64,000 bases of DNA. Source: Methylophaga sp. (lineage in GTDB: Bacteria > Pseudomonadota > Gammaproteobacteria > Nitrosococcales > Methylophagaceae). The stretch is from NCBI GenBank assembly GCA_002706095.1, contig PAJP01000016.1, positions 174,395 to 238,394 on the forward strand. The letters run 5' to 3'. The notes beneath the pieces are model-generated. The model saw only the letters and a program-made list of their open reading frames with translations, had not been told where the DNA came from and ran no database searches. This document shows, piece after piece, positions 9,336 through 19,554 of this stretch. Numbering within the stretch: position 1 is the first letter of the stretch; each line of letters begins with the position of its first letter. The position numbers were made by a program, and so were the translations under genes.

Positions 9336-10129
9336 TAGGCTGCCTGAGCAATAGCGTGAGGCTGCTCGATAATATCGGCCCAGTATAAAATTTCCATTTT
9401 ACCGTTAGGGTGTTCAACAAGTGCGGTGCAGCTTTCTACCCAGTCACCGCAGTTGAAGTAATCGACATTGTTGATGCGGGTGATTTCAGCGCGGTGAATA
9501 TGACCACAGACGACACCATCGACCCCTTGTTTCGCCGCTTCATGTGCTACGGCCTCTTCAAAATTACTGATGTATTGCACCGCATTTTTTACTTTGTGTT
9601 TTAAGAATGCCGCCAGAGACCAGTATGAAAAACCCATCTTACGACGAACATAATTAACAAGTCGGTTTGCTCTGAGTAAGTAGTCATAGAGCCGCCCACC
9701 AATTTTGGCAAGTAGTGGGGAAATTTTGACGACACTATCAAATTGATCCCCATGTAAGATTAATAACTTTTTACCTTCAGCGGTGGTATGGACTATCTCG
9801 TTCTGAATTTCGATATTGCCAAAAACGGCTCCGTCGAAGTCACGGAGTAACTCATCATGATTGCCTGGTACATAAATAACCTTGGTATCGTGTTTAGCTT
9901 TACCAAGTAGGGTTCGGATAACATTATTATGTGCCTGAGGCCAAAACATGCGTTTTTTCATTTCCCACACGTCAACAATGTCACCGACAAGATATAAATA
10001 ATCGCATTCAACCTTATGCAAAAAATCGAGTAAAAAGTCAGCACTGCAGCCTCGAAACCCCAGGTGGATATCAGAAATCCAGACGCTGCGAACTTTTAAC
10101 TTCTCTTTGTGACTCACTTGTGTTTGCAT
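9335..10129 (-). CDS. Calcineurin-like metallophosphoesterase, LpxH-like family
   Basis: 264 residues with the metal-binding series SDIHLG (about residue 19), VGDIVDVWE, PGNHDE, LHGDQFD and GHIHRAE. Proteins with this layout are annotated as UDP-2,3-diacylglucosamine diphosphatase-like, but they are distinct from true LpxH, so lipid A synthesis is not certain. Coupling with the downstream GT4 gene suggests a role in making a glycolipid or storage lipid. Confidence 0.85.
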   Translation of the reverse strand: MQTQVSHKEKLKVRSVWISDIHLGFRGCSADFLLDFLHKVECDYLYLVGDIVDVWEMKKRMFWPQAHNNVIRTLLGKAKHDTKVIYVPGNHDELLRDFDGAVFGNIEIQNEIVHTTAEGKKLLILHGDQFDSVVKISPLLAKIGGRLYDYLLRANRLVNYVRRKMGFSYWSLAAFLKHKVKNAVQYISNFEEAVAHEAAKQGVDGVVCGHIHRAEITRINNVDYFNCGDWVESCTALVEHPNGKMEILYWADIIEQPHAIAQAA

Positions 10130-10270
10130 AATGTGTCGTTTCCTTAGTATTTTGAGGGCACACTAACGAACTTATATTGCAGCATCATGAATATTTTGTT
10201 GCAGAATGATGACGATAACTTATTGAATTAATTGTCGTATCATTAAACAATAGCCAAAATGAGACGCCCA

Positions 10271-12310
10271 ATGAGCAATCCATTATTAGAAAATTACCCA
10301 TTACCGCCTTTCTCTGAAATCAAACCTGAGCATGTAGAGCCTGCTGTAACACAAACGATAAGTCAGGCTAGACAAGCAGTAGATAAATTACTGACACAGG
10401 TGAGCCATCCCACATGGGAAACCTTGGTTGAGCCAATGGAAGACATTGATGTGTCAATCGATCGTGTTTGGTCTCCAGTCAGTCATATGAACTCTGTAGT
10501 GAATTCGGATGAATTAAGAAAAGCTTATAACGCTTGTCTGCCGATGTTGAGTGAGTTCGGTACAGAGCTGGGACAAAATGAAGACTTGTACCGTGCTTAT
10601 AAACAGCTGGCTGAGAGTGCGGTGTACCCGTCGCTGGATACTGCCCAGAAAAAAGTCATTGATAATGCCGTCAGAGACTTCCGTTTATCCGGGGTAGAAC
10701 TTAATCAGGCTGACCGTGATGAGTATAAAAACATCACGCAAAAACTGACCGAACTGAGTGCTAAGTTCGAAGAAAACCTGATGGATGCGACACACGGCTG
10801 GAAAAAGCATATTACGGATAAAGACATGTTATCTGGATTACCTGAGTCGACCATTGCCATGGCAGAGCAATTTGCCAAACGCGACAATGTTGAGGGCTGG
10901 GTATTTACGCTGGATTTCCCCTCATATATGCCGGTCATGTCTTATGCAGATAATCGTGAATTTCGCGAAGAAATGTACACCGCCTTTGCGACTAAAGCTT
11001 CTGATCAGGGACCGAATGCCGGCCAGTGGGACAATACTCAGGTCATGGCCGATATTCTCAAGCTTCGTCATCGTTTAGCTAACTTACTTGGCTTTGCTAA
11101 CCACGCTGAACGCTCTTTAGCGACAAAAATGGCACAAAGCCCAGAACAGGTGATGGATTTCCTCAATGATCTGGCTGAGCGTAGTAAACCGATAGCCATT
11201 AAAGAATTTGAAGAATTAAAAGCCTTCGCAAAAGAAACAGCAGGCATGGATGAATTACAAGCATGGGATGTCACTTATTTTGCCGAGAAACTACGCCAGC
11301 AACGCTATAGTATCTCTCAGGAAGAGCTCAAACCATATTTCCCAGAAGATAAAGTCGTGAATGGTTTGTTTGCTGTGGTAAACCGCTTATACGGATTGGT
11401 TATCAGTGAACGGACGGATATCGATACCTGGCATAAAGACGTACGTTTTTTTGAAATCCGCGAATCAAACGGTAACTTACGTGGCCAGTTTTATCTGGAC
11501 TTATATGCTCGCCAACACAAACGTGGCGGCGCATGGATGGATGAATGTCTGGTGCGCCGAAAAACAGCCAAAGGTCTGCAAACACCGGTGGCTTTCCTGA
11601 CTTGTAATTTCTCTGAGCCTGTCGGTGATAAGCCGGCCTTATTCACTCATGATGAAGTCACGACCTTGTTCCATGAGTTTGGTCATGGTCTGCATCATAT
11701 GCTGACAAAAATTGATTATGCCGGTGTGTCAGGAATTAACGGTGTTGCTTGGGATGCGGTCGAGTTACCCAGTCAGTTTATGGAAAACTGGTGCTGGGAA
11801 AGGGAAGCACTAGATCTGATTTCAGGTCATTATGAAACCGGTGAAAAACTACCTGATGACCTTTATGAAAAAATGATCGCGGCACGTAACTTCCAGTCAG
11901 CGATGATGATGGTGCGTCAGTTGGAGTTTTCTATTTTCGATTTCCGTTTGCATTTGGAGTTTGATCCAGAAGGCGGCAATCAAGTGGATAAAATTCTGGC
12001 CGAAGTGCGTGATCAGGTAGCTGTCGTTAAACCGCCAAAATTTAATCGTTTCGCTCATAGCTTTGGTCACATCTTCGCTGGCGGTTATGCGGCTGGTTAC
12101 TATAGTTATAAGTGGGCAGAAGTGTTATCAGCCGATGCGTTTTCTAAATTTGAAGAAAAAGGTATCTTTGATCGTGAAACCGGGCTGGCGTTTTTGAATA
12201 ATATTCTGGAGCAGGGTGGTTCAAAAGAACCGATGGAATTATTCATAGCCTTCCGTGGACGAGAGCCTGAAATTGATGCTCTGTTAAGACATTCAGGAAT
12301 AGCCGCATAA
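10271..12310 (+). CDS. prlC: Oligopeptidase A (M3 family zinc protease)
   Basis: Read from the ATG at 10271 the protein has 679 residues, close to E. coli PrlC (680), and the start MSNPLL aligns with the family. An upstream in-frame ATG at 10259 would add MRRP and is less likely. The zinc motif LFHEFGHGLHHM lies near residue 465, with the third ligand in the downstream VELPSQFMENW region. It is a cytoplasmic endopeptidase that degrades signal peptides and short peptides. It is a single gene followed by a strong terminator. Confidence 0.96.
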   Translation: MSNPLLENYPLPPFSEIKPEHVEPAVTQTISQARQAVDKLLTQVSHPTWETLVEPMEDIDVSIDRVWSPVSHMNSVVNSDELRKAYNACLPMLSEFGTELGQNEDLYRAYKQLAESAVYPSLDTAQKKVIDNAVRDFRLSGVELNQADRDEYKNITQKLTELSAKFEENLMDATHGWKKHITDKDMLSGLPESTIAMAEQFAKRDNVEGWVFTLDFPSYMPVMSYADNREFREEMYTAFATKASDQGPNAGQWDNTQVMADILKLRHRLANLLGFANHAERSLATKMAQSPEQVMDFLNDLAERSKPIAIKEFEELKAFAKETAGMDELQAWDVTYFAEKLRQQRYSISQEELKPYFPEDKVVNGLFAVVNRLYGLVISERTDIDTWHKDVRFFEIRESNGNLRGQFYLDLYARQHKRGGAWMDECLVRRKTAKGLQTPVAFLTCNFSEPVGDKPALFTHDEVTTLFHEFGHGLHHMLTKIDYAGVSGINGVAWDAVELPSQFMENWCWEREALDLISGHYETGEKLPDDLYEKMIAARNFQSAMMMVRQLEFSIFDFRLHLEFDPEGGNQVDKILAEVRDQVAVVKPPKFNRFAHSFGHIFAGGYAAGYYSYKWAEVLSADAFSKFEEKGIFDRETGLAFLNNILEQGGSKEPMELFIAFRGREPEIDALLRHSGIAA

Positions 12311-12311
12311 C

Positions 12312-12337
12312 AAAAAAGGGCCGAAAGGCCCTTTTTT
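12312..12337. terminator. Bidirectional terminator between prlC and 12358 gene
   Basis: The stem aaaaaagggcc / ggccctttttt closes a gaaa tetraloop. The flanking A and T runs are symmetrical, so it serves prlC on the plus strand and the convergent gene at 12358-12774 on the minus strand. Confidence 0.92.
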
Positions 12338-12357
12338 ATTTGTGTGGTGTAGGTGAA

Positions 12358-12774
12358 TCAAGAATTCGCACAGATTTGCACAGCTTGCTGTGCTGATTGA
12401 ATAATGGTCATGACTTCATCTTTTGAAATTTTGCCGCCATCAATATCTTTTTTGAGTTCTTCATTCAAAGCTTGCGTCGCTTGAGCAACATCACCGCCTT
12501 GTGCGACAGGTAAAATGGCTTTTTCACGATACTGTTCTGGAAAAATCGCTAAGCCTTCGAGTTGGCAGCCCGCCATTTTTGCAACATAAGCATCCGCTTC
12601 TCTTTTAATGGCACCGGCAGTCAGATCGGGTCTATCCATGCCCAGTTTTTTCATCACCATTGGACGAAGCTGTTCACTGTAATTTTTTTTGTAAGCCTCT
12701 ACGTCATTAGCGTCGATAGCAAAAGCGAGTTGTGCAAAGAGCGCTAAAGGTAGTAATAAAAACGTTTTTCTCAT
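12358..12774 (-). CDS. Small exported protein of unknown function
   Basis: 138 residues. It begins with a clear signal peptide (MRKTFLLLPLALFAQLAFA, cleavage after residue 19). The mature part is helical and charged, with two cysteines (AGCQLEG and QICANS) that could form a disulfide. I do not recognise a family. It stands alone, convergent to prlC with a shared terminator. Confidence 0.75.
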   Translation of the reverse strand: MRKTFLLLPLALFAQLAFAIDANDVEAYKKNYSEQLRPMVMKKLGMDRPDLTAGAIKREADAYVAKMAGCQLEGLAIFPEQYREKAILPVAQGGDVAQATQALNEELKKDIDGGKISKDEVMTIIQSAQQAVQICANS

Positions 12775-12981
12775 TATATGTCTCTCTTAGATAACTTAAT
12801 TTTTTGTTAATAGCTCTATCAGGCTGAACAATAGATGACTATCAGTCAACTTTATCTGTGTAAAGATAAGTAATCCAGAGTTAATAATGAAATTTGTCGC
12901 TGTCAGTCTTAGTACTTAAAAGCCGCTGTGATTTACATCCTTTAGCTTTACATTCTTATGTTTTGGGGTAATCGAAAAACC

Positions 12982-13419
12982 TTATTTCTTTGTTTTCCTT
13001 TTGTTTTTAGCTTTCTTTTTGTCTTTTTTAGCGGACTTTTCTTTCTTGGACTTTTTGTCTTTCTTGTTGCCCTTGTCAGCTTTGGTTTTTTTACGGTCTT
13101 TCTTTTTGACTTCTTTGGGCGTGTCTTCCACAACCGCTTTTTCTAGTGTTGATTTTTGTGAGGTGACTTCACTTGCTGTTTGAGGAAAAGCCTTCATGCC
13201 CAATTGACGAAAACGTGCCGCCCAGTATCGTACTTGTCCGATACTTAATCCAGTTTGTGTCGCTGTTTCTTTTTGAGTCACACCATCATGAAGAGCAAGC
13301 AAAGCACTGGCGCGGGTACTAAACTCATTGTCAGAAGCGGCGATGGCTTTGCAGAGTTTAACTTGAGCTGGAGTGAGTAATTTCTTGCGAGGGCTGTTTA
13401 CCTGTTCTTTGCTTGTCAT
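12982..13419 (-). CDS. Helix-turn-helix protein with a long lysine-rich tail
   Basis: The best start is the ATG at 13419, preceded by GGAG at a 6-base spacing; the longer open frame to 13545 is less likely. The 145 residues begin with two helical repeats. A helix-turn-helix (GVTQKETATQTGLSIGQVRYW) lies at about residues 49-69. After residue about 103 the sequence is almost only Lys with Ala, Asp and Asn (for example KKDKKSKKEKSAKKDKKKAK). Such tails bind nucleic acid without sequence specificity, as in histone H1-like bacterial proteins. Function is inferred as DNA binding only. Confidence 0.7.
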   Translation of the reverse strand: MTSKEQVNSPRKKLLTPAQVKLCKAIAASDNEFSTRASALLALHDGVTQKETATQTGLSIGQVRYWAARFRQLGMKAFPQTASEVTSQKSTLEKAVVEDTPKEVKKKDRKKTKADKGNKKDKKSKKEKSAKKDKKKAKNKRKTKK

Positions 13420-13447
13420 TGTCAACTCCATCAACGGGTATAGAAAG

Positions 13448-13467
13448 AATGTAATAATAATTACATT
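13448..13467. promoter_or_regulatory. Perfect inverted repeat upstream of the HTH gene
   Basis: AATGTAAT and ATTACATT are separated by AATA, 28 bp upstream of the likely start at 13419. The symmetry and place fit an operator, possibly autoregulatory. It is AT-rich, so chance is not excluded. Confidence 0.4.
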
Positions 13468-13547
13468 AAACCTTTTGATTATGTATGAGGAGTATGACGG
13501 TTTTGTGACACTGGCGTCAGAATAAAAACGGATTTGTACACACACAT

Positions 13548-13573
13548 AAAAAAAGGGCGGTTCGCCCTTTTTT
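13548..13573. terminator. Terminator after the DksA-type zinc-finger gene
   Basis: Stem aaaaaaagggcg / cgccctttttt with loop gtt. It has A and T runs on both sides. It lies just past the stop of the minus-strand gene at 13596-13862. Confidence 0.88.
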
Positions 13574-13595
13574 GTTTAATAGTTTAAGCGTGGAT

Positions 13596-13862
13596 TTAGC
13601 GAAGCTGACTATCTTTGCTGCCCCGTCGATTAAACATACCAGCTGCTTTGTTTTCATTATCTATCTCTTCCTGACATTTCACACACAGGTAAACACCAGG
13701 AATGGCTTTACGTCGGCCTTCGGGAATTTCAGCATCACACTCTTCACAATGCGTCAGGCTTTCACCTTGAGGTAAACGTGAGCGTGCTTGCTGTATCGCG
13801 TCATCCACACTGGCGTCTATTTGATCTTGTACCGCCCCGTCACGGGACCATCCTCCAGCCAT
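13596..13862 (-). CDS. ybiI: DksA/TraR-type C4 zinc-finger protein, YbiI-like
   Basis: The start at 13862 is chosen because GGAGG sits 5 bases upstream and because the resulting 88 residues equal the length of E. coli YbiI. The zinc finger is CEEC (residues about 37-40) with a second pair LCVKCQEE about 18 residues later. The C-terminal NRRGSKDSQLR is nearly the same as YbiI. The family is related to DksA, which modulates RNA polymerase, but YbiI itself has no settled role. Confidence 0.9.
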   Translation of the reverse strand: MAGGWSRDGAVQDQIDASVDDAIQQARSRLPQGESLTHCEECDAEIPEGRRKAIPGVYLCVKCQEEIDNENKAAGMFNRRGSKDSQLR

Positions 13863-13936
13863 AACAACCTCCAACTGACTGTTTTAATACTATTTCATTA
13901 TAGGCTTAAAGTCAGCTTGGACCCAATAGTCATGAT

Positions 13937-15100
13937 TTAAGGTAGCTTTTTACCTAACCGTTGTTTCCAGCGAACAATGGGGTACCAGGTCTGTCCCCAA
14001 ATCTGTCGTGGTAGACGAACGGTTGTGCCATATTCGGCAGGCCAGTAATTTCCGGGCAGATGATAAGTACCGAAGAGTCGATCAAACAAAACGGTGTGCG
14101 CCGAGTAGTTAGTATCAATGGCCGGCTTTTCTGAACTGTGATGCCAGTGATGAAACTGTGGCGTGACAAAAATAGTTTTGAGCGGGCCAAAGGGGATATC
14201 GACATTACAGTGAATCAGAATAGCCTGAAGCGCGGCAAAGGTGACATATATATTCAATGCAGACTCATCCGCACCTAATAAATAAAGTGGGATCATCACC
14301 ATAGCGCGTTCAGAAAATACCTGTACAAAATGGCCACGGGAGCCAGCTAACCAGTCCAAATGTTCAACAGAATGATGAACGGCATGAATAGGCCATAGTG
14401 TTTTTACTTCATGATAGGCACGATGCTCCCAATACAACACAAAATCTGCTGCCAGAATAATCAGTATGACTTGTAACCAAACTGGCATGGCTTGAACGGT
14501 GGATTGCACAGAGGGACTAACAGCCCAATCAAAATGGCTGGCATGATAATTTGCAAAAATAAGAATGGCGGATATCGCGAGGTGGTTAAAACAAAAGTAG
14601 AACATATCCACCGCCCACTCTGGACGAGTGATGACTTGGTCCCGATATTTGGGAAATAGCTTTTCCAGTGTCATGAAGATGACGACTGATCCTAGAAAGG
14701 CAAGAATTAACCAATCGACCCCCAACGATAATTCTCTGGGCTCTACCTGACCTATCGGAATGTTGTAACCACCCAGAGCAAACCCAATCAAGGTCAATGA
14801 AATAGCGACAAGGCCATAAAGTTTGTACTTGCCTTTATTCAAACCAAACGTCAATGCAGCGAAGAATAATGAAAAATACATGGCATATTTCAATAGCAAT
14901 TGTAATTGCTCAGCATCATAAACTTGGCGCAGCTCAGCCGTCGTTAAATAGGCTGGGTAAAGGTAAGCTAGCACCGCTAGCAGGCTCAATATGCTGAGTG
15001 TAAGAGACAAATAACAACTTATTCTGCCCTCGCCAATACGAAATTCTTTTGCTGGATTCTTTTCAACATGTCGAGGCTGATATTGATAAGGTTCGGTCAT
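13937..15100 (-). CDS. Sterol desaturase / fatty acid hydroxylase superfamily membrane protein
   Basis: 387 residues with several transmembrane helices in the N-terminal 230. It then has the three histidine clusters of the di-iron hydroxylases: HRAYHE, HAVHHS (about 242-247) and HHWHH (about 318). The family hydroxylates or desaturates lipid substrates using oxygen. The substrate here is unknown; a sterol role is unlikely to be safe to assume. It is a single gene with no clear operon. Confidence 0.88.
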   Translation of the reverse strand: MTEPYQYQPRHVEKNPAKEFRIGEGRISCYLSLTLSILSLLAVLAYLYPAYLTTAELRQVYDAEQLQLLLKYAMYFSLFFAALTFGLNKGKYKLYGLVAISLTLIGFALGGYNIPIGQVEPRELSLGVDWLILAFLGSVVIFMTLEKLFPKYRDQVITRPEWAVDMFYFCFNHLAISAILIFANYHASHFDWAVSPSVQSTVQAMPVWLQVILIILAADFVLYWEHRAYHEVKTLWPIHAVHHSVEHLDWLAGSRGHFVQVFSERAMVMIPLYLLGADESALNIYVTFAALQAILIHCNVDIPFGPLKTIFVTPQFHHWHHSSEKPAIDTNYSAHTVLFDRLFGTYHLPGNYWPAEYGTTVRLPRQIWGQTWYPIVRWKQRLGKKLP

Positions 15101-15290
15101 GATTGGTATCGATATAGTGAAACTTGGTCGACATAATGTCTGTGTTAAAGGGTTTCTTCAATAATAATATCGACTCGATAAGACGGATGAGCTCAATATT
15201 CTTACCATCAGCCTTATGGATTATGGCTTTAGCCTGCCTTGCTTATCCAGTAATATTCAAACCTAAGTGATGACATAACTGAGTGGTTGA

Positions 15291-16772
15291 ATGAAATACA
15301 CCGATTTACGTGACTTTATCGAAGGCTTGGAAAAGCAGGGTGAATTAAAACGGATTAAAACTGAGGTCGATCCAGCTCTGGAAATGACGGAAATTGCTGA
15401 TCGCGTGTTACGTGCTGGTGGTCCGGCATTATTGTTTGAAAATCCTAAAGGGTCTGAAGTACCCGCTTTATTGAATTTGTTTGGAACGCCAAAACGTGTA
15501 GCAATGGGGATGGGCGAAGACTCTGTCGAAGCCTTGCGTGAAGTCGGTAAATTACTGGCTTTTTTGAAAGAGCCTGAGCCACCTAAGGGCATGAAGGATG
15601 CGTGGGAGAAGCTTCCCGTGTTTAAAAAAGTCCTGACGATGTCACCCAAGTTAGTTAAAAAAGCAGCCTGCCAAGAAGTGGTGCTGGAAGGCGATGACAT
15701 TGATTTGAGCAATTATCCAATACAGCTATGTTGGCCTGAAGATGCTGCCCCTTTAATCACTTGGGGACTGGTCGTCACAAAAGGTCCTCATAAAGAGCGA
15801 CAAAACTTGGGCATTTATCGTCAGCAAGTCATCGGTAAGAATCGCGTCATCATGCGATGGTTATCGCATCGAGGTGGCGCACTTGATTTTAAGGAATGGC
15901 AACAGACTAATCCGGGAACTCCCTTTCCAATCAGTGTTGTACTAGGCTGTGATCCTGCCACGATACTGGGTGCCGTCACACCTGTACCGGATACGCTGTC
16001 AGAATATGCGTTTGCAGGCTTGTTGCGCGGTAGTAAAACAGAGCTGGTGAAATGTATAGGCAATGAGCTACAGGTGCCCGCTAACGCAGAAATTGTACTC
16101 GAAGGTTTCATCTATCCTGATGATATGGCGTCGGAAGGACCATATGGCGATCATACCGGTTACTATAATGAAGTCGATAGCTTTCCTGTCTTTACTATCG
16201 AACGAATTACACAGCGACAGAATCCGATTTACCACAGCACCTATACCGGACGGCCGCCAGATGAACCTGCCATACTCGGTGTTGCCTTGAATGAAGTATT
16301 TGTACCGATATTACAAAAGCAATTTCCAGAAATTATCGATTTCTATTTGCCCCCTGAAGGGTGTTCGTATCGGATGGCTGTGGTCAGTATGAAAAAACAG
16401 TACCCAGGTCATGCCAAGCGGGTGATGATGGGTGTCTGGTCATTCTTGCGTCAGTTTATGTACACCAAGTTTGTGATTGTGGTGGATGATGATGTCAATG
16501 TCAGGGACTGGAAAGATGTAATTTGGGCTATTACCACTCGAATGGATCCCGCACGGGATACCACGCTGGTGGAAAATACGCCGATTGATTATTTAGATTT
16601 TGCCTCACCTGTCTCTGGACTCGGTTCCAAGATGGGGTTGGATGCGACCAACAAACTCCCAGGTGAAACTGATAGGGAGTGGGGGAGACCCATCGTCCGA
16701 GATGCGGATGTGGTTAAGCGTATTGATGCTATTTGGGATGAGCTGGGATTGGAGAGCAAGGAACCTAACTGA
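15291..16772 (+). CDS. ubiD: 4-hydroxy-3-polyprenylbenzoate decarboxylase UbiD
   Basis: 493 residues, near E. coli UbiD (497). The family start [22 protein letters not shown] is present (split: [20 protein letters not shown]), with the prFMN-site regions [15 protein letters not shown] and the [11 protein letters not shown] motif. It decarboxylates the ubiquinone precursor with prenylated FMN made by UbiX. It overlaps the convergent MAPEG gene by 8 bp. Confidence 0.97.
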   Translation: MKYTDLRDFIEGLEKQGELKRIKTEVDPALEMTEIADRVLRAGGPALLFENPKGSEVPALLNLFGTPKRVAMGMGEDSVEALREVGKLLAFLKEPEPPKGMKDAWEKLPVFKKVLTMSPKLVKKAACQEVVLEGDDIDLSNYPIQLCWPEDAAPLITWGLVVTKGPHKERQNLGIYRQQVIGKNRVIMRWLSHRGGALDFKEWQQTNPGTPFPISVVLGCDPATILGAVTPVPDTLSEYAFAGLLRGSKTELVKCIGNELQVPANAEIVLEGFIYPDDMASEGPYGDHTGYYNEVDSFPVFTIERITQRQNPIYHSTYTGRPPDEPAILGVALNEVFVPILQKQFPEIIDFYLPPEGCSYRMAVVSMKKQYPGHAKRVMMGVWSFLRQFMYTKFVIVVDDDVNVRDWKDVIWAITTRMDPARDTTLVENTPIDYLDFASPVSGLGSKMGLDATNKLPGETDREWGRPIVRDADVVKRIDAIWDELGLESKEPN

Positions 16773-17160
16773 CAGGCATTAAATATGCTAACGCAAAATA
16801 AACGATATTTAATATCGACAAAGCTATAATCAGATAAAGCGTGATTTTCATGCCGAGAACACGCTTTTTCAGATCATGGTTTTTGATACCTATGGCATGG
16901 ATGAGCCTACCCGTGAGCAGGGTGATACCAGCGAGATGAATCATCCAGTTGTATACAATGATGTTTTCAAGAAGAAACATCAGAATCAAGGTGATAGGAA
17001 TGTATTCAGTGGCATTACCTTGTGCTCGGATGGCTAACTGTAATTCTTCATTGCCACCATCACCCAATCCGATTTTATGTTGTCGGCGCACAGCAATAAC
17101 ACCCAGTGATAACTTGACGATAAATAAGGCGCAGAGGCTGGCATAGAGAGCTGTAATCAT
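16765..17160 (-). CDS. MAPEG family membrane protein
   Basis: 131 residues with four predicted transmembrane helices and MAPEG features: [14 protein letters not shown] around residue 45 and GRLIHAIGI near 84. The family contains glutathione-dependent membrane enzymes and bacterial relatives of unknown substrate (YecN-like). It ends inside the 3' end of ubiD and starts 15 bp after the moaE stop on the same strand, so it may be read with moaED. Confidence 0.87.
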   Translation of the reverse strand: MITALYASLCALFIVKLSLGVIAVRRQHKIGLGDGGNEELQLAIRAQGNATEYIPITLILMFLLENIIVYNWMIHLAGITLLTGRLIHAIGIKNHDLKKRVLGMKITLYLIIALSILNIVYFALAYLMPVS

Positions 17161-17175
17161 AATGACTATCCTCGT

Positions 17176-17613
17176 TTAATGTCCGTCGGTATTACCGCTT
17201 ACCCAGTGTTGGCCTTGTTCGGTAAATTCTTTTTTCCAGAATGGTGCCTTGTACTTTAATTCTTCAATTAACCAGTCACAGGCATCGAGTGCGGCACGGC
17301 GATGGGCTGACCAGCAGGTGATAACGACTATGGCATCGCCGGGCAGCACTTCACCCACACGGTGAACGATCAGGCAGTCCAATAATGGCCAATGATCTTT
17401 TGCTTTATCTTCCAGTTTTTGCAGGTAACGTGCAGTCATCGCCGGATAGTGTTCGAGCAGCATCTTGGTAATATCCGGACGATCACTAAAGTCGCGCATC
17501 GTACCGATAAAACTGGCCGTGGCGCCAAATTGACCTGCTATGTCCTGAGCACGTTGTTGCTTGGCTATGATTTCCCAAGGCTCAATACGCTGTTCACTCA
17601 CCCAGCTCGACAT
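17176..17613 (-). CDS. moaE: Molybdopterin synthase catalytic subunit MoaE
   Basis: 145 residues, usual length. Family regions include FIGTMRDFSD, LEHYPAMTARYL, HRVGEVLPGDAIVV and the active-site Lys in KYKAPFWKKE near residue 121. MoaE with MoaD inserts two sulfurs into cPMP to form molybdopterin. It follows moaD by one base. Its products serve molybdenum enzymes not present in this window. Confidence 0.96.
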   Translation of the reverse strand: MSSWVSEQRIEPWEIIAKQQRAQDIAGQFGATASFIGTMRDFSDRPDITKMLLEHYPAMTARYLQKLEDKAKDHWPLLDCLIVHRVGEVLPGDAIVVITCWSAHRRAALDACDWLIEELKYKAPFWKKEFTEQGQHWVSGNTDGH

Positions 17614-17614
17614 A

Positions 17615-17842
17615 TTAACCTCCGGTCACCGGTGGGAAAAAGGCCACTTCATCACCATCTTGGACGGGAGTGTCCAGCTTGGCATAGTCCAAGTTGATGG
17701 CGACAAGCAGATTATCTGGTACGGGTTTATTTTGAGTCGCTTGATTCCAGGCATCCAGAGCTGTGCTGGCGGCAGCAAGTTCTATATCAGATTGACCTAG
17801 CTTTTCACGAAGGCTGGCAAAAAATTTGACTTGAATACTCAT
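17615..17842 (-). CDS. moaD: Molybdopterin synthase sulfur carrier MoaD
   Basis: 75-residue ubiquitin-like protein ending in PPVTGG. The C-terminal Gly-Gly is the thiocarboxylate site. MoaD is adenylated by MoeB and donates sulfur to MoaE. It is the first gene of the minus-strand moaD-moaE pair and diverges from moaC with 48 bp between them. Confidence 0.95.
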   Translation of the reverse strand: MSIQVKFFASLREKLGQSDIELAAASTALDAWNQATQNKPVPDNLLVAINLDYAKLDTPVQDGDEVAFFPPVTGG

Positions 17843-17890
17843 CTGGTTGATCGTTTCAGCTAAATTTAAAGCTAGAGGATAACATTTGCG

Positions 17891-18367
17891 ATGTCAGATT
17901 TGACCCATTTTAATCAAGCCGGTGAAGCACATATGGTTGATGTTGGTGGAAAAGCAACCACAGAGCGGCTTGCCATCGCAGAGGGGAAGATTTTGATGCT
18001 GCCTGACACATTTAAATTAGTGGAGCAAGGCGGACATAAAAAAGGCGATGTTTTGGGGATTGCTCGCATTGCCGGGATTATGGCGGCGAAAAAAACAGCT
18101 GATGTCGTACCGTTGTGTCATCCTCTGGCTTTAACAAAGGTTTCAGTAGAATTTGAATTAGATAATAAAAATGCATCCATTCACTGCCGGGCAACGGTCG
18201 GGACCAGTGGTCAGACTGGCGTCGAAATGGAAGCTCTTACTGCAGTTCAGATCGCCTTGTTGACGATTTATGATATGTGTAAAGCAGTGGATAAAGGCAT
18301 GATCATGACCGACATTGGTTTGCTGGAAAAATCAGGTGGTAAAAGCGGTCATTGGCAACGTCTTTAG
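17891..18367 (+). CDS. moaC: Cyclic pyranopterin monophosphate synthase MoaC
   Basis: 158 residues with the family signatures [23 protein letters not shown] and the catalytic region [22 protein letters not shown]. MoaC finishes conversion of the MoaA product to cPMP in molybdenum cofactor synthesis. It diverges from moaDE and overlaps the convergent regulator gene by 4 bp. No moaA is visible in the window. Confidence 0.97.
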   Translation: MSDLTHFNQAGEAHMVDVGGKATTERLAIAEGKILMLPDTFKLVEQGGHKKGDVLGIARIAGIMAAKKTADVVPLCHPLALTKVSVEFELDNKNASIHCRATVGTSGQTGVEMEALTAVQIALLTIYDMCKAVDKGMIMTDIGLLEKSGGKSGHWQRL

Positions 18368-19434
18368 GTAAATATTTCGTCAAAACTAACAAGCTCACCT
18401 GAGCGTGCGGTATCGTAGCCTTTGAAGTCTCTGACTTTTCGATGGAAAGCATCGCTTTTTAATAAGCTGATAATGGCTTGAACCCGAGGGTCATCCACTA
18501 ATAACTGCGGTACGACCAAGCAGTAGTGTTCCCATACCAAAGGAATGAATTCCAGATTAAACTTGTCGGCAATGGGAGCGATACCGAAACCGATATCTGC
18601 TGCACCACTGGCAACCATGGCTGCAACGGCCATGTGCGTAAACTCTTCATGCGAGTAACCTTTAATCTCGTCACTGGAGATATGATGAGCGGCAAGCAGT
18701 TGATCAAACAAGGTTCGAGTAGCAGACCCCATTTGACGGTTGATAAAAGTGACACCATCCATTGTTAGAGAGCGGATATCATTTATCTGTTTTGGGTTAT
18801 CACGGGACACCATCAAGCCTTGGTTTCGTCTGACAACATAGATTAACTGATGCTGTTTTTCATCCAAAAGTTTGAGGTAGTCGATCATCAAATGACGTTT
18901 CAATTCACCGATAGGGAGGTGAAAGCCGGCAATGTGACAATCACCGGCTTTGAGTGCTTTCAGACTTTCCTGACTGCCATGAAAATGTAAATCCAATAAA
19001 AAATCAGATTGCTGATCAATTAATTCTTTAAGAGCCCCTACAGCTAAGCCATGACTGGTAAAAATCTTAAACGTATCACGTGGACTATGATCGAGGATGG
19101 CTTCAAATTCTCGTTTTAGTTCTGTAGAGAAGTTATCCAGTTCAGGAGAAAAAGAGGCACTGAGGTGTCGGTTCGCATGCATCAGTTTCTCCCCGACAAC
19201 CGCTAACCGAGCTCCCCGGCCTCGCTCAAGAATAACTAATGGCTGGCCCAGTAGTGCTTCCCATTTATTCAGTAAACCCCAGGCAAAACGATATGACACA
19301 CCAAGTTTGTCTGTTGCTTGTTTTAAAGAACCCTCTTGCTGAATGGCTTCAAGCATCTGAAACAGAACGTCATCGATATGATGTGGTTTTCCATGCTGGG
19401 TCAGTTGCCAGTGAAAGTCTATTTTAATTTCCAT
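18364..19434 (-). CDS. ModE-like HTH regulator with periplasmic-binding-protein-like effector domain
   Basis: 356 residues. The N-terminal winged HTH resembles ModE ([24 protein letters not shown]; key part LGVSYRFAW near residue 45). The remainder is a PBP-like domain (PF12727 type: [21 protein letters not shown], with [15 protein letters not shown]). Related proteins bind an oxyanion such as molybdate or tungstate and control its uptake or cofactor genes. The location next to moaC, and divergent from an OprP-like porin, fits that role, but the ligand is inferred. Confidence 0.85.
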   Translation of the reverse strand: MEIKIDFHWQLTQHGKPHHIDDVLFQMLEAIQQEGSLKQATDKLGVSYRFAWGLLNKWEALLGQPLVILERGRGARLAVVGEKLMHANRHLSASFSPELDNFSTELKREFEAILDHSPRDTFKIFTSHGLAVGALKELIDQQSDFLLDLHFHGSQESLKALKAGDCHIAGFHLPIGELKRHLMIDYLKLLDEKQHQLIYVVRRNQGLMVSRDNPKQINDIRSLTMDGVTFINRQMGSATRTLFDQLLAAHHISSDEIKGYSHEEFTHMAVAAMVASGAADIGFGIAPIADKFNLEFIPLVWEHYCLVVPQLLVDDPRVQAIISLLKSDAFHRKVRDFKGYDTARSGELVSFDEIFT

Positions 19435-19505
19435 GATTCACATCGGGTAAGTGTTGTAACAAAACTGTCATGATAAACGCCTTTTAACCGCTAACTAATA
19501 TTACA

Positions 19506-19520
19506 AGCTGTTTTGCAGCT
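19506..19520. promoter_or_regulatory. Inverted repeat AGCTG-N5-CAGCT upstream of porin
   Basis: The arms agctg (19506-19510) and cagct (19516-19520) lie 35 bp before the porin start, between it and the divergent ModE-like regulator. It could be an operator or a 5'-leader hairpin; the arms are short. Confidence 0.3.
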
Positions 19521-19554
19521 ACGTAGTGTTAAAAATTCAGACAAGGAGAACAAC

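Noticed and set aside
12958..13183. Hydrophobic open frames on the plus strand
   Set aside because: They are the complement of the Lys-rich tail (AAA/AAG read as TTT/CTT) and have no independent support.
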